Shown here: piece after piece, positions 9,751 through 20,934 of the stretch
How positions within the stretch are numbered: the first letter of the stretch is position 1
How the letters are laid out: each line of letters begins with the position of its first letter
Origin: Emiliania huxleyi CCMP1516
Taxonomy: Eukaryota > Haptophyta > Isochrysidales > Noelaerhabdaceae
NCBI RefSeq assembly: GCF_000372725.1
Contig: NW_005202427.1
Location: forward strand, 181,239-245,238
Direction: 5' to 3'
DNA length: 64,000 bases
Position numbers and translations under genes: made by a program
The notes under the pieces: generated by a model
Seen by the model: only the letters and a program-made list of their open reading frames with translations
What the model was told of the DNA's origin: nothing
The model's database searches: none

Positions 9751-12645
9751 ATGGAGGCGCTCCTCGATCGTGTCCGTGCGAGCATGCGCGGCCTGGTGCC
9801 GGCCACCGAGTACGACAAGGTGTACAACGACGAGTGCGTGCTCAGCTTCGACAGCCCGTTCTCGCCGGGCGGCCTTTACGTCTCGCTGCGCACCTACCTC
9901 GGCTTTGGAGCGCAGCACGTGCAGGCGGCGTCGATGAGGAGCGGCGAGACGCTGTACGTGCACCTGCAGAAGCGCCGCACGCTGCGGCCCAAGAGCGACG
10001 CACCCGACGCCGCGCCGACCAAAATGGCGCTCGGCGTCGAGGGCGGCTTCAGCGTCGACGGCCCGCAGTACGACGAGTCGACCGAGGCTGCGCTGGTGCT
10101 GATGCCGTCGGGGGAGCGCGTGCCGCTCCCGTGCCAGGAGCTCCCCGAGTTTGTGTCGACGTGCTGCCAGGCGATCGTCACGCACGTCGGCGCGATGCAG
10201 CAGCGGAAGGAGAGCGCTGTCGCGTGGGAGGCGGAGACTCTGCCCTCTAAGTACGCAGAGGAGCTGGTGCAGCTGCCGCCGCACAAGAAGATCTCTCCCG
10301 ACCCGGCGGCGTGGGTGTGCGAGGAGTCGGGCATGCGCGAGAACCTCTGGCTCAACCTCTCCGACGGCCACATCGGCTCGGGGCGGCGCCAGTGGGACGG
10401 GTCGGGCGGCACGAACGGCGCGCTGAACCACTACGAGGAGACCAAGAAGCACTTCCCGCCGCACGGTTTCCCGCTCGTGGTCAAGCTGGGCACAATCACG
10501 CCGCACGGCGCCGACGTCTACTCCTACGCCGACGACGAGAACTCGGAGGTGACCGACCCGAAGCTGGCGGAGCACCTGGCGCACTGGGGCAGCGACGCAG
10601 CCCCGGCGGAGGAGGAGGCCTGCCTTGGCCTTGCGGGAGGCTTCTCGGGCCCCTCCTGTAGGCATCGACGTGATGAGGATGGAGAAGACGGCGCAGTCGG
10701 TGACCGAGATGAACATCGCGGCGAACGAGTCGCTCGAGCTCGACAAGATCACCGAGGCGGGCAAGGACCTCGCGCCACTCACCAGCCGCGGCTACCTCGG
10801 GCTCAACAACCTCGGCAACTCGTGCTACGTCAACTCGGTCCTCCAGCTCCTCTTCACGCTGCCCGAGTACCAGACCCTGCACCCCGCCGCGCCAGCCATC
10901 TTCGCGACCGCCCCCTCCGACCCAACCGGCGACCTGCCCTCGCAGCTCGCAAAGCTGGGAGGCGCACTGCTCGGCGACCGGTACAACCCGGGCGGCGACG
11001 GCGCGCCGCCGCCGCCGCCCGTTCCGGAGGGCGGGGAGGAGGGGCCGGCGCCCGAGGCTGCGGTGGCGCCGCGCATGCTCATCTCCCTCGTCGGCAAGGG
11101 GCACAGCGAGTTCTCCTCCTCGCGCCAGCAGGACGCCGCCGAGTACCTCCGCCCCCTCTTTGGAGGATTTGGCCGCACCAAAACCCCCCCGGGCGCCCGG
11201 TTGGGGAAAGGGGTCCCGGCCCTGGGGGAACTTTCCTCCTTTTCCCTCGAGGAACGGGTTAAGGCCCCCGGGCAGGTTCCCCGGGGGGGAACTCCCAACC
11301 CGGGGGGAATTTCAAAGGCCCCCCCCCCCCCCCCCTTCCTCACCCCCTGTTCCGGCCCCCCCCCCCCCCTCCCCCTCCCCGCCACCCCTCCCGCAGGTTG
11401 CCTACAAGCGAGTGCCGGGCAGCGCGCTCTCGCTCCAGATCCCGCTCGAGCTCGCCTCCAACGCCGCGGAGGTTGCGGCGCACGAGGCCAAGGAGGACAA
11501 GCGGCAAAAGCTCGACCCGGCGGCGGCGCCTCCGCCCGACGACCCCGTCGTGCCGCTCGTCTCTTTCGAGGCGCCCGGGCCCCCCTGTGAGGGCGGGATG
11601 AGCGCACGCCTCCACCCTTGACCGTCGCATCGGCACTGTCTCGGGCGGGGCTCACGAGCGCGCGGACACACACGCCCGAGGCGGCAGGCGCAGCATCACA
11701 CACGCGCCGTCACGGCCGCGCCTCCTCCGCCTCCGCACCGCGCAGGCGTGCCTCTCTCGCTACCTCGCCGTCGAGACGCTCGAGAACTTCCGCGGCCACG
11801 CCGGCGCCGCCAAGACGACCCGCTTCGCCACCTTCCCGCGCGTGCTCGTCGTGCAGCTCTCCCGCTACTACACCGACGCCGACTGGACGGCCAAGAAGAT
11901 GGCGGTGGCGGTGCCCGTGCCGGAGACTCTCTCCCTCGAGGCCTTCCGCGGCGGCGGGCTGCAGCCGGGCGAGTCGCCCCTCCCCGACGAGCCGAACGAG
12001 CCGGCGCCGGCGCCGGCGCCGGCCGCCTCGCCGCAGCCGGATGAGGCCATCGTCGCGCAGCTCGTCTCGATGGGCTTCTCGGAGAATGGCGCGCGCCGCG
12101 CCGCGCTCGCCGTCTCGAACAGCTCGCCGGAGGCGGCGACGGAGTGGGTCTTCGCGCACATGGAGGACGCGGACTTCAACGACCCCCTCCCGCCGCCAGG
12201 GAGCAGCGGGCAGGCCGGCGGCGGAGGCGGCGGAGGCGGCCCCGAGGCGAGCCCGGAGGCGATCGAGATGCTTTCGGCCATGGGCTTCACCGAGCGGCAG
12301 GCGCGCGGCGCGCTGGCAGCGACGGGCGGCGCAGTTGAGCGCGCGGCCGACTGGCTCTTCTCCAGGACCGACGACCTCGAGAGCGCCGTCGCGGCCGCTC
12401 TCGGCGAGGGCGGCGGCGGCGGCGGTGGCGGTGGCGCGGCGGCGGCGGAGGATGATGGGCCGGGGGAGTACGACTTGGTTGGCTTCATATCGCACATGGG
12501 CTCGAACACGTCGTGCGGCCACTATGTGTGCCACCTCAAGAAGGATGGCCGCTGGGTGCTACACAACGACCGGAAGGTTGCCGTGTCGGAGGCGCCGCCC
12601 CTCGAGCTCGGCTACATCTACTGCTTCCGCAGGCGCGACGCGTGA
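9751..12645 (+). CDS. USP5: Ubiquitin-specific protease 5/13 (isopeptidase T)
   Basis: Disassembles unanchored polyubiquitin. Visible in order: N-terminal variant zinc finger region, UBP zinc finger (CEESGMRENLWLNLSDGHIG, GRRQWDGSGG), Cys box GLNNLGNSCYVNSVLQ, two UBA domains (QLVSMGFSENGAR; MLSAMGFTERQAR) and His box GHYVCHLKKDGRWVLHNDRK, ending GYIYCFRRRDA. Exons: 9751-10588, 10662 to about 11155, 11397-11570, 11746-12645. Introns 10589-10661 and 11571-11745 are GC-AG; they join LAEHLAHWG to IDVMRM and VSFE to ACLSRYL exactly as in the family. Sequence 11155-11396 is degraded, so one exon border there cannot be set. The ATG at 9751 was chosen over 9664 because the family match starts there. 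Confidence 0.93.
11155..11396. other. Probable low-quality sequence inside USP5
   Basis: The expected protease sequence after RQQDAAEYL dissolves into stretched homopolymers (runs of C, G and A), while fragments such as SLEERVKAPG still recall the family in shifting frames. This looks like a poor read or patched gap rather than biology. Confidence 0.6.
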
Positions 12646-13783
12646 AGGATACGCCTTCCACGCGCGCAGGACGGGCCACGAACCCGAGCCGTTCGCCGCT
12701 GGCCTGGCGCGAAGCGCTCCTCCATTGTGGCAATGGCGAATGCCGATTTCACTAGCGCCCAGGGCACGCGCGGGGAACTCGAGCAGACACCCGAGACAGG
12801 CAGGCACTCTTGCGTCTTTTGGGTAGACAGTGTTCGCAGATTTGTCTTGTCTATATACTATATTACATCATCTCGACTTTCTTGCATGCCCTCCTGGGTC
12901 CCTCAGTGGCGTCCGGCGTGCGGCACCCTCCCCCAAATACGTATAAGGTATATGTGCCCTCGATTCGGACGGGACTTCGGGAGGCCGAGCGCCTCTCCGC
13001 CAGCCGCCTCCACCATACACCAACCGGGTCGCGGCCCTCGAGGCTCGATGACCATCCCTGTCGGCGTCGTCGTCGGCGCACGCTGGACGACTCCGAGACG
13101 GAGCTCGGAGGACGACGAGGCCCCGTGTGCAGTGTCACGCATCAAAAGATACACCGCACGGCGCCCCCCTGAGATTTGATTGAGATGTAGATGAGCTCGC
13201 AAGCTCGCGCATGTGTTTCGTCGATCGGCCGTCCTCTTCACACATCTCATTGAGATTGTTATTCAAATTCCATGTTCACAGCAATTGTCTCCCCCTTTTT
13301 TTTCACCACCTGAGATCCCGAATCTCAGCCCTGCAATTATGACCCCAACTGCCATGCCCTGCCCTGCCCTGCCCTGCCGTACTGCCCTGCCCGCACACTG
13401 CCGCACAACTGCCCTGCCCGATCCCCTACCTGCCCCGGGTGTGAAACCCACACTGCCCTGCCCTGCCCAAACCACACTGCCGGGGTGTTAATACCTGCCC
13501 GCTCGCGAGGTCTCGGAGAAACTTAAGGTACACGTATATGCGAACACCATCAAGTGATCAGAACGCGCGGCGCCGCCACCCTGCTATGGGTGCCAGAGAT
13601 ACGCCTATATCACAAAAAGTCGCGGGGACCCTCCCTCCGTCGGCCGTCCTCGTCGACAAACTTACGATCTCCGCTCCAGTGCCGCTGTCGCCTGTCTGCT
13701 ATTGGTCCGCAAGATCCGAGCTCCCGCGAGGTTCACAGCGGAGTCGGCTGGGGCTACCAGACAGCGCTGCCGCTACCGTGGGG
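12646..13783. other. Intergenic spacer with TGCCC microsatellite
   Basis: No supported gene. From about 13350 to 13482 the plus strand is an imperfect TGCCC/CCCTG array. An open frame runs into the symporter from 13538, but the first 82 residues lack membrane or family character, so I treat them as leader. Confidence 0.6.
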
Positions 13784-15394
13784 ATGCTGTGGGATTCGAG
13801 CGATCCATGGAGAGCCGCGACCGTTCGAGGCGTCGTTGTGGTCCTGCTCACCCTGCTCTGCTATGCGATCACAATAAGCTATCTGGACTATAAACGCCGC
13901 AAGCGGCTCACCGCGGAACTATCTCCGGAGGAATTCATCACCGCGCGAGGACGGGTGTCCTCCTTATCCATCGCCTTTTCGTGGTTCGCAACTAGCATGG
14001 GATCGTGGTGCCTGGTAACACCTCCCAGCTATGGGTCGTTTGCCGGGTTGCTCGGCGTAATCATGTATGCTGTTGCCTGTGGAGGGGCGGTGGTGAGCAT
14101 GGCGTACATCGGCGGAGCGGCTCGTGCTCTTTACCCTGAAGCGTGTTCTTTGCCCGATTTTATGCGTCGGCGCTTCAGCGGACGAGCAGCCGCCTCGGGC
14201 CGGTTGGCACAGGGGCTTGCTGTTACGATGAACCTGTTCAATATGTGCGTCGCACTCGCCGCCGAATACACCACATTTCTCGAACTCCTCCGGTCCTACA
14301 GCGGGCTCCCTTTTCGTATTGCTCTCTGCCTGCTCATCGCCATGGCGCTGGCCACTCTCGCCTACACCATCGCAGGAGGGCTCTTCGTTTCCATCATGAC
14401 GGACCGCCTTCAGGCCATCGCTGCCCTCTCCTTGGTCGGAGTCTTGCTTGTGTTCACTGCTAGCGTCGTCCCGTGGGATGGGCTCCCGCCGCTCTCTCCT
14501 GAGCTCAAGGGCTACACCTATTCTGGGTACTCTTCCATCCTCACCATGCCGCTCGGCCTCCTTGTCGGCGGCGCCCTGTTTTCTGAGGCGATGTGGCAAC
14601 GGGTATGGGCGATCGAGGAGCGCCGCGCAATGGCCCGCGCGGCTTGGACTGCTGGTTTTGCGGTGGCCGCGGTCATATTCTTCTTCGGCTTCGTGGGTTT
14701 CCTCGCAGTCTGGTCGGGCAAGGCAACCGCTGAAACAAACATGAACCTCTACTTTTTTGCCATCTTTAACGATAGCCCGATCGCGAGCCTCACCAACCTC
14801 CCAGGCTACCTGTCGATGCTTTGCGCCTGCATTATGAGCGCCGGCGCTGCCGACTCGATGCAAAACGCGATCGCTGCCACGGTTGGCTCGTCGCTCTTGC
14901 GCGGACGCCCGCTCTGGACGACGCGCGCGTGCGTTGTTCTCTGCAACGCTGCGCTCCTGCTCGTCGCCTGCGCCTCGGTACCCGTCCTCTCCCTCTTTCT
15001 TACAAGCAATCTCGCCGCCACTTGTTTGATGCCCTCGGTGATGATGAGCCTAATTCCTGGGACGTGCGTGCGTGCCGCCGTCACCGAGGGATCGCTCATG
15101 CTGGGCGCGGTCGGAGGCGTGGGTGGGCTTTCAGCGTACGGCATCTACAAGGCAGGAGGAGGACTTGGTGCCGGCTTGGCCTTGGCGTGGCTGGGGAACG
15201 AGTACGCGTACGACTATTTTCTTGTCGCCTTGGGAGGGGCGTCGGTTGGCGTTGTGGTTGGCGTCACCGTCGGTTTGCTGCTGCGCTCCTGCTCGCCCGG
15301 GAATGCTGGGGCCGATGCCGACTACGCGGCCGAGTTTTGGGCCGGAAGCCACGGCATGAGAAGTGGGCGGCCTCGGAAGACGGAGCTAAAGTGA
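13784..15394 (+). CDS. Sodium:solute symporter (SSS family), possibly urea/DUR3-like
   Basis: A 536-residue multi-pass membrane protein, intronless. About 13 hydrophobic segments. SSS signatures: SLSIAFSWFATSMGSWCL in TM2, DFMRRRFSGR, GGLFVSIMTDRLQAI (the SSS GG...TD..Q motif), SEAMWQRVWAIEERR and MSAGAADSMQNAI. The family couples Na+ or H+ to uptake of urea, sugars, amino acids or anions; the R-V-W-A/E-E-R segment and layout recall eukaryotic DUR3-type members, but substrate is not decided by sequence. Start: ATG at 13784, just before the first hydrophobic segment; 13538 is an upstream in-frame alternative that would add 82 residues. Confidence 0.88.
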   Translation: MLWDSSDPWRAATVRGVVVVLLTLLCYAITISYLDYKRRKRLTAELSPEEFITARGRVSSLSIAFSWFATSMGSWCLVTPPSYGSFAGLLGVIMYAVACGGAVVSMAYIGGAARALYPEACSLPDFMRRRFSGRAAASGRLAQGLAVTMNLFNMCVALAAEYTTFLELLRSYSGLPFRIALCLLIAMALATLAYTIAGGLFVSIMTDRLQAIAALSLVGVLLVFTASVVPWDGLPPLSPELKGYTYSGYSSILTMPLGLLVGGALFSEAMWQRVWAIEERRAMARAAWTAGFAVAAVIFFFGFVGFLAVWSGKATAETNMNLYFFAIFNDSPIASLTNLPGYLSMLCACIMSAGAADSMQNAIAATVGSSLLRGRPLWTTRACVVLCNAALLLVACASVPVLSLFLTSNLAATCLMPSVMMSLIPGTCVRAAVTEGSLMLGAVGGVGGLSAYGIYKAGGGLGAGLALAWLGNEYAYDYFLVALGGASVGVVVGVTVGLLLRSCSPGNAGADADYAAEFWAGSHGMRSGRPRKTELK

Positions 15395-15582
15395 TCGCCG
15401 TGTGCTCCCGGAGAACAACACACACGCGCGTCGAGACACGCGCGAGGAGGACCCCAGCTCCGCCTCCGGAGAGGCAAAACAGATAACAGTAAACACCCAT
15501 CCTCGTAAAGTACAGGGGTACGTTTGGCATGCAAATGAGTATACTCAAATATACTGCGGACACACACGCCCGGCTCACATGG

Positions 15583-18500
15583 TCACAAATGCCTGGTGGT
15601 GGGAGGCGCAAAGGCGTCGTTGCTAATGCGTTGCCGGAGCATCGTGCGTCGCGCTTGCGCCTTCTGGTTTGCGACGGCGTTCGCGATCGCATCTTCAGTG
15701 CCGACGACGACGAGCAGTCGCTTGGCGCGCGAGAGGCCCGTGTAGAGCAGGTTGCGGAAGAGCATGTACGGGTGCGGCGGCTCGCGCAGCACGGGCATGC
15801 AAACGACCTCGTACTCCGACCCCTGCGACTTGTGCACCGTCAGCGCGTAGGCGAGTGAGACCGTCTTGCCGAGCGCGGAGCGGGGGTACACGACACGCAC
15901 CGGCTCGCTCTCCTCGCCGAGCGGCGTCGGCCCCTTGCGCGCGTCGAACTCGACCACGAACGAGTACGACCGCCCCTCGGGCCGCACGGCGCACACGACG
16001 CCGCTGTCGCCGTTGAAGACCTGCGAGTCGTAGTCATTCTTGAGCTGGATGACGTGATCGCCGATGGTGACGCGCACGTCCGCCTCCGAGTCGCTCGTGG
16101 CGGCGTCGGGCGCGGCGCCGTCCGGCGGCGCGGCGCGCGAGCGCCGGTTGAGCTCGCCCTTGAGCCTCTGGTTGAGCTGCACGGTGCCGGCCGGGCCGCG
16201 CTTGACGGGCGAGAGGACCTGCACCTCCTCCTGCGGGAGAGTAAGGGGCGGGCGGGGGAGGTGGGTTGCCACGGGAGCGGGGCGAGGAGCGGGGCGAGGA
16301 GCGGGGCGAGTTGTGGAAGCGTCGGGGAGAGTGCGTTGGCAGGGCGCGGGTCCGCCACCTGCAAGTTGTAGCCGACGCCGCGCAGCCAGCGCAACACGTC
16401 GCCGCACAGCAAGCGCTGGGCCTCGGCAGCGCTGCGCGCGGGCACGAGCAGGCAGCCGCTCGGTCGCGGCTCGAGTATGCCGTCGAGCTGCGCCGCCGTC
16501 GCGCGCCTCCAGTGCGAGGGGACGACGCCGCAGTTGATGAGCGCCTAGAGGCTCCGAGAGACGGCTCCGAGGCGGTTCCGAGAAGCAGACGCCGCCGCGG
16601 TGGATGAGCACCGCGTTGCGCGCGATGTCGCCCGTCGGATCCTGCAAGGCGGGGGCGGAGAGAGGGAGGCAGTCGAGGGGCGCGGCCGGGGCGGCGCGAG
16701 CGCGGGTGGCGTGTGCTCGGGGCTGCGGTGTCCCGCTCCTGCCGGAAGATCCCGCTCAGCTCGACGCGCGGCACTCGCGGCGAGCCGAGCAAGTCGTGCA
16801 GCACGGCGCCCGGGCCGACCGAGGGGAGCTGGTTCGCGTCGCCCACGAAGAGGACGACGCACTCCTCGCGCAGCGCCTCGAGGAAGCGGGCGGCGAGGTG
16901 GATGTCGAGCATCGATGCCTCGTCGATCACGACGGCGTCGGCGGGCAGCGGGTTGAGCTTGTCGCGCCGGAAGGCCTTCTCCTGCGGGTTGAACTCGAGC
17001 AGCCGGTGGATCGTGCTCGCGGGGAGGCCGACCGACGTAGAGAGCACAGAGGCGGCTCGCGCAGTCGGGCAGGCGAGCATCACGTGCTTGCCCTGCTGCC
17101 GCCAGGCGCGCACGACCTCGCGCACGGAGAACGTCTTGCCGGTGCCGGGCCTGCGGGGTGGACACGAGGTAGAGGGCGGGGACCCGAGGGCCAACGAGTG
17201 CACGGGCAGGGTGCTGGGGCGTGAATGGAATGCAGCAGAACACGCGCAATCCCGAGAGCCAGGAAGACACCCACTACGATGTCACGGGCCAAGTCCCGGG
17301 CTAGGCTGCCGCGCCCTCCGGTCAGCACGAGCAGCCGGCCCAGCCGGCCGTCCTTGCCGTGCGCCGCCGCGTCGGCGCCCATCGCGGCGCACTGCGCGAC
17401 CGCCTCGCGCTGCGCCTGCGGGAAGGGCCCGGGGGGGGTCAGGGGGAGGCCACCAAGCAGGAGCGGCGCTCGGCCGCCTCGCACTGCGCCGTGGAGAGCC
17501 GCTCGTCGAATGCGTGTTCGAGGCCCGCCGCCTCGCCCGCCGCCTCGCCTGTCCCTGCGGCCTCGCCGGCGCCGGCCTGCTCCCTCGCCGGCAGCCTGCG
17601 CCGCACCGCCATCGCCACCGCCTCCTCCTCGCGCACGAGGGTCTGGTGGTAGACGTACGGAGCGAGGGAGGGGTCGCGCAGCGAAGCGCCCGCCCCCCCT
17701 CCCGCCCCCTCCGCCTCCGCCCCCTCCGCCGCCTCCCCGGCCCCGCCCTGCGCCGGGGGCGGGTAGTCGGCGTGCACCAGCCCCTCCTTGCGCATCCGCT
17801 CGAGGGCGGCCTGCGCGCGAGAGAGGACGCTCGGTACCTCTCGGCGGTCTCTCGGCGGTCTCTCGGCGGTCTCTTCTCGCGGTCTTCCCGGCGGTCTCTC
17901 GCCTGCGCGAGCTTGAGAGCCTTGCCCGACGCAAAGTCGGGGCCGGAGAGGCTCCGCTGCACCGCGCTCAGCAGCAGCACTCGCGGCGCATAGCAGTCGC
18001 CTGGTCCGCGACGCACTCCCGTGCTCACTCCTCGGGTGGGGCACCTCGGCCGCGCCAGGGGATGCGTCTCTCGGCACCGTCGCTGCTGCTCTGCCGCAAG
18101 CAAGCCTCGATCGCGGCGGCGGCGCGGCGCGGCGAGTCGAGCCTCGCGCCCAGCTGGCTGAGGGCGAGCCGGTCGACGGCAGGGAAGGCGGTGCCGGGCA
18201 GCAGCGAGAGGAGGAGGTACGGGTCCGCCTGCGGCGGGCAGCCGGGGGGGGGCATCGGCGCCTCTCCTCGCTCGCACCCTCCCTCTCCTCCCTGCCCCAG
18301 GACCGCGCCTCCAGCCGCGCGCGCGCGTCGACGCCGAGCGAGTCGTAGACGAGCTGCGCCTGCTCGGCACGGACATGCCACCGACGTGTCATGGACGCGT
18401 CACGCCGCGGGTCGACAGCGCCTCCGCGAGAGCTGCGCCTGCTCGCCACTAAGGCCGAGGCTGAGCACAAAGGAGAGCGCCTCGTGCCTACCCGTCGCCC

Positions 18501-19327
18501 GCAGCCGTGAGAATGAACCGCCGTCGGCACCAGCCATACCCATTCAGACTACGCCCCCGTGCCTGCCGGCTGCGCCAAAGTGTCGCTCCGCCGACGCGCG
18601 CAGCTTCTCGAGCCGCGAGGGCCCGACGCCGGGCACCGCCAGGAGCCGCTCGTCGCCGCTCTGGATCATCCCGATCACCTCGTCCCCAAAGGCAGTCGTC
18701 AGGGCGGCGGCCAGCTTTGGCCCGACACCCTTGAAGGCGCCCGACGAGAGGAGCGCGGCAGCGCCGCCGCTCGACTCGGTGGGCGGCACCGCCCGCTCCA
18801 GCCGCTCGACGGCGAGCTGGCGGCCGTACCTACGCACGCACGAGCCACACGCCCTCTCCCACTCTCTCTCCACGGGTCGGCGGCCCGCTCCGCAGGGCGC
18901 GCCGTTCGTGCACGACCATCCGGCCACTCACCTCGAGCTCTTCGCCCACCGTGGCGGCCGAGAGGGTGCCGTTGGTGGCGCAGAGCACCATCGCCGACGG
19001 GCGCGACCCCTTGGGCCGCTTGAGCCGCAGCACGCAGTAGCCCCCCTTTTGGTACACCACTTTCTTGACGACGCCAGTCACGCTCATCGCATCTGGCTCG
19101 AGCGCGGCAGCTCTGGAAGAGGCCGCGCTCGCCGACTCCGCCCGCTCTGTTGGCTGCCGCTGCACGGCCGCCGCCGCTATGACGTGCGCACGAGGCAGGC
19201 TACGCGCGGGCGGCCACGAGCTGAGCAGCGTCGCCGCCTGTGTGGAGAGCGGCAGGCTCCGTCTGTGCAGCGGGAGTGGCCTCCGTGCAATGGCCGCGCT
19301 GAGGGAGAGGAGCCCCATGATCTTCAT
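15583..19327 (-). CDS. RecD2-type superfamily 1 helicase (12 exons)
   Basis: Family of 5'-3' DNA helicases. Exons: 19327-18903, 18829-18563, 18487-18439, 18359-18309, 18228-18078, 18000-17903, 17810-17490, 17415-17315, 17150-16727, 16641-16591, 16544-16359, 16230-15583; phases agree and give about 923 aa. Domains: OB-like N-domain (VTGVVKKVVYQKGGYCVLRL), helix-hairpin-helix repeats (GAFKGVGPKLA, VPGVGPSRLEKL), the RecD2 middle region, Walker A GGPGTGKT (codons split by intron 8), VVIDEASMLD, VGDANQLPSVGPG, SGIFRQER, VLSPVKRGPAGT and the C-terminal SQGSEYEVV...LLYTGLSRAKRL. Eight of 11 introns use GC donors. The first about 80 residues are Arg/Ser/Leu-rich, like an organelle transit peptide. 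Bacterial or organellar origin is inferred. Confidence 0.9.
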
Positions 19328-19551
19328 CAGAGGCGCGTGTGGGCATGTGTGGCCGGGCGCGAGAATTTCGCTTTTTTCTCGTAAGAAACACATCACCAGG
19401 GTGGTGCCTAGCCGTCACTCCACCCTCGGGCGTCTACCTGAATAAATAAAGAGAGCATTGAAACGGAAAACGAGTTGTGACAAGCGCGCAGCATCTCTTT
19501 GGGGGGGTTTTGCTAAGGTGTAGATCAGGTTCCACACCATCGTCCCACACG

Positions 19552-20027
19552 TACCGTCGGGTCTCTATTTTAAGAGCAGGTAAACAGCAATAGATCCGGG
19601 TGTAGTGCCGGATCAGTTCCTGGAGCCAGGGGGACCGATTCGCGCTTGCCAAGGGACCAATTGCTGGAAGCCTGCGCAGCCTGCGCTCCGGCCGGCAGAG
19701 GGCTTGCGACCCGTGGCAGGGTGACAGCCCGCCGGTGGGCGAGCCAAACTCTGGCGGAGGCAGCCCGCTCAGCCCCAGGCGCCCCTCGAACCGGAGGGTG
19801 GTCTGCCGCCGCTGCGCGGTCGGCGCGCCGAGCGCGGGAGACATATCAGCTTCGCGCCACAGGTAACATGGGGACCGATTCTCGGCAAGTTTGGCAGCGC
19901 GGGCAGTGTGAAGGATCGATTGCTGTACAACGAGGGACCGATTCCGTGAGGGCCGGGTATCGATTAGGCCGCTTGAGGGCCGGATCTATTGCTGTTTACC
20001 TGCTCTTAAAATAGAGACCCGACGGTA
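19552..20027. mobile_element. MITE with 46-base perfect terminal inverted repeats and TA target duplication
   Basis: Left arm 19554-19599 (starting CCGTCGGGTCTCTATTTTAA) is the exact reverse complement of right arm 19980-20025. A TA flanks each arm, as for Tc1/mariner-type insertions. The 380-base interior has no open frame but repeats a GGACCGATT-like motif near 19609, 19631, 19653, 19871, 19912, 19934 and at the arm ends. Non-autonomous DNA transposon is the best reading. Confidence 0.88.
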
Positions 20028-20040
20028 GCTCAGCGGTCAG

Positions 20041-20110
20041 GTGAAAAGGGGTTTTTGCTAAGGGCCTCCCACACACGCCACCCACACCGGATGTGTCTTG
20101 GGCAAGTTTT
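20041..20110. repeat. Dispersed GGGTTTTTGCTAAG motif block
   Basis: The string GGGGTTTTTGCTAAGGG here has relatives at 19503-19517 (left flank of the MITE) and, inverted, at 21092-21110. The left-flank and 21-kb copies also share a following TTCCAC...CGTCCCAC, so the MITE appears to sit in an older repeat. Confidence 0.55.
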
Positions 20111-20161
20111 GCACTTTTCTTTCGTTTATAAGCCTCGTGCATACAATTAACACATGTATTC

Positions 20162-20934
20162 CTAAAAAACTCTCTCTCTACAATTATTATTATTATTCGA
20201 AGTATTATTAGAACTATTATTATTATTATTTGCACCGCTGAGCTCGCCGGCCTTGTCCTTGCCCGCCTTGTTCTCGGCGGTGATGCGGTCGGCCTCCTTC
20301 TTGTGCTCGTTGATCTCCAGAAGCAGCTGCGTGCAGGCAGCGGTCAGGCGACGGTCGGGCGGCGGTTAAGGGTGATCAGGGGGTGACCAGGGGGGGAGGG
20401 CGAGGGCGCTTGCGGGTGTTGGCTGGAGAGGAAGAGCGAGGGAGCTGCGCCGCCCACCTGTTGGAACTCAGTGAGCGCCACCTCGGACTTGGTGCCCTCA
20501 GTGCCGGCCTCGGCGGGCTCGTTGTGCTCCATCCTCGGCGTCCAGAGGTGCTTGTTGGCGGCGAGCTGGCGCTCGATCCAATGGATGATGGCCTGCTCGT
20601 CCTTCGGCCAGGCAAAGGTCTTGAACGCCGGTGACTTCTTGACCAGCGTGACGATGGACTCCCACTCCTCCTTGCGGTTGTACTGACGCTCCTTGCTCCC
20701 CTTGACGTTCGTGTGGTGGGTCATCCAGGCCTTGACGCCCGAGAAGCTGACCTGCTGAAGCATGATCTCGGCGCGGAAGTCGACGTTCCACTTCATCTGC
20801 TTCTCCGTGGTCGCGGCCGGCAGCACCTCCGTAGGCTCGACGTCGATGGGATCCTGTCGGCAGCGGGGCGGCGGGCGGGCGGTTCGGTGAGATGAGAGGC
20901 GCTGCCGAGCGCGGAGTGGGCGTGGGGGGTCCAT
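20162..20934 (-). CDS. Unknown protein with C-terminal poly-Asn tail, 5' end uncertain
   Basis: Exon about 20874-20458 encodes a charged alpha-helical region (MKWNVDFRAEIMLQQVSF, MTHHTNVKGSKERQYNRKEE, HWIERQLAANKHLWTPRM) that loosely recalls Myb/SANT-type or transposon-related DNA-binding segments, without a firm match. It splices (donor 20457, acceptor 20327) to 20326-20162, encoding LLLEINEHKKEADRITAEN and then an Asn-rich tail made by an AAT microsatellite, stop at 20162. An acceptor-like CCGACAG sits before DPIDVEPTEVL, so an earlier exon may exist; the ATG at 20934 is only the open-frame limit. Confidence 0.5.

Noticed and set aside
11618..12826. 402-codon Arg/Ser-rich frame over USP5
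   Set aside because: Shifted frame of the UBA/His-box exon.
13538..13783. N-terminal 82-residue extension of the symporter
   Set aside because: No family similarity and the first membrane helix begins right after the ATG at 13784; kept only as an alternative.
17225..19384. 719-codon plus-strand open frame across the RecD2-type gene
   Set aside because: Arg/Pro/Ser-rich antisense shadow caused by high GC; the minus strand carries conserved helicase motifs throughout.
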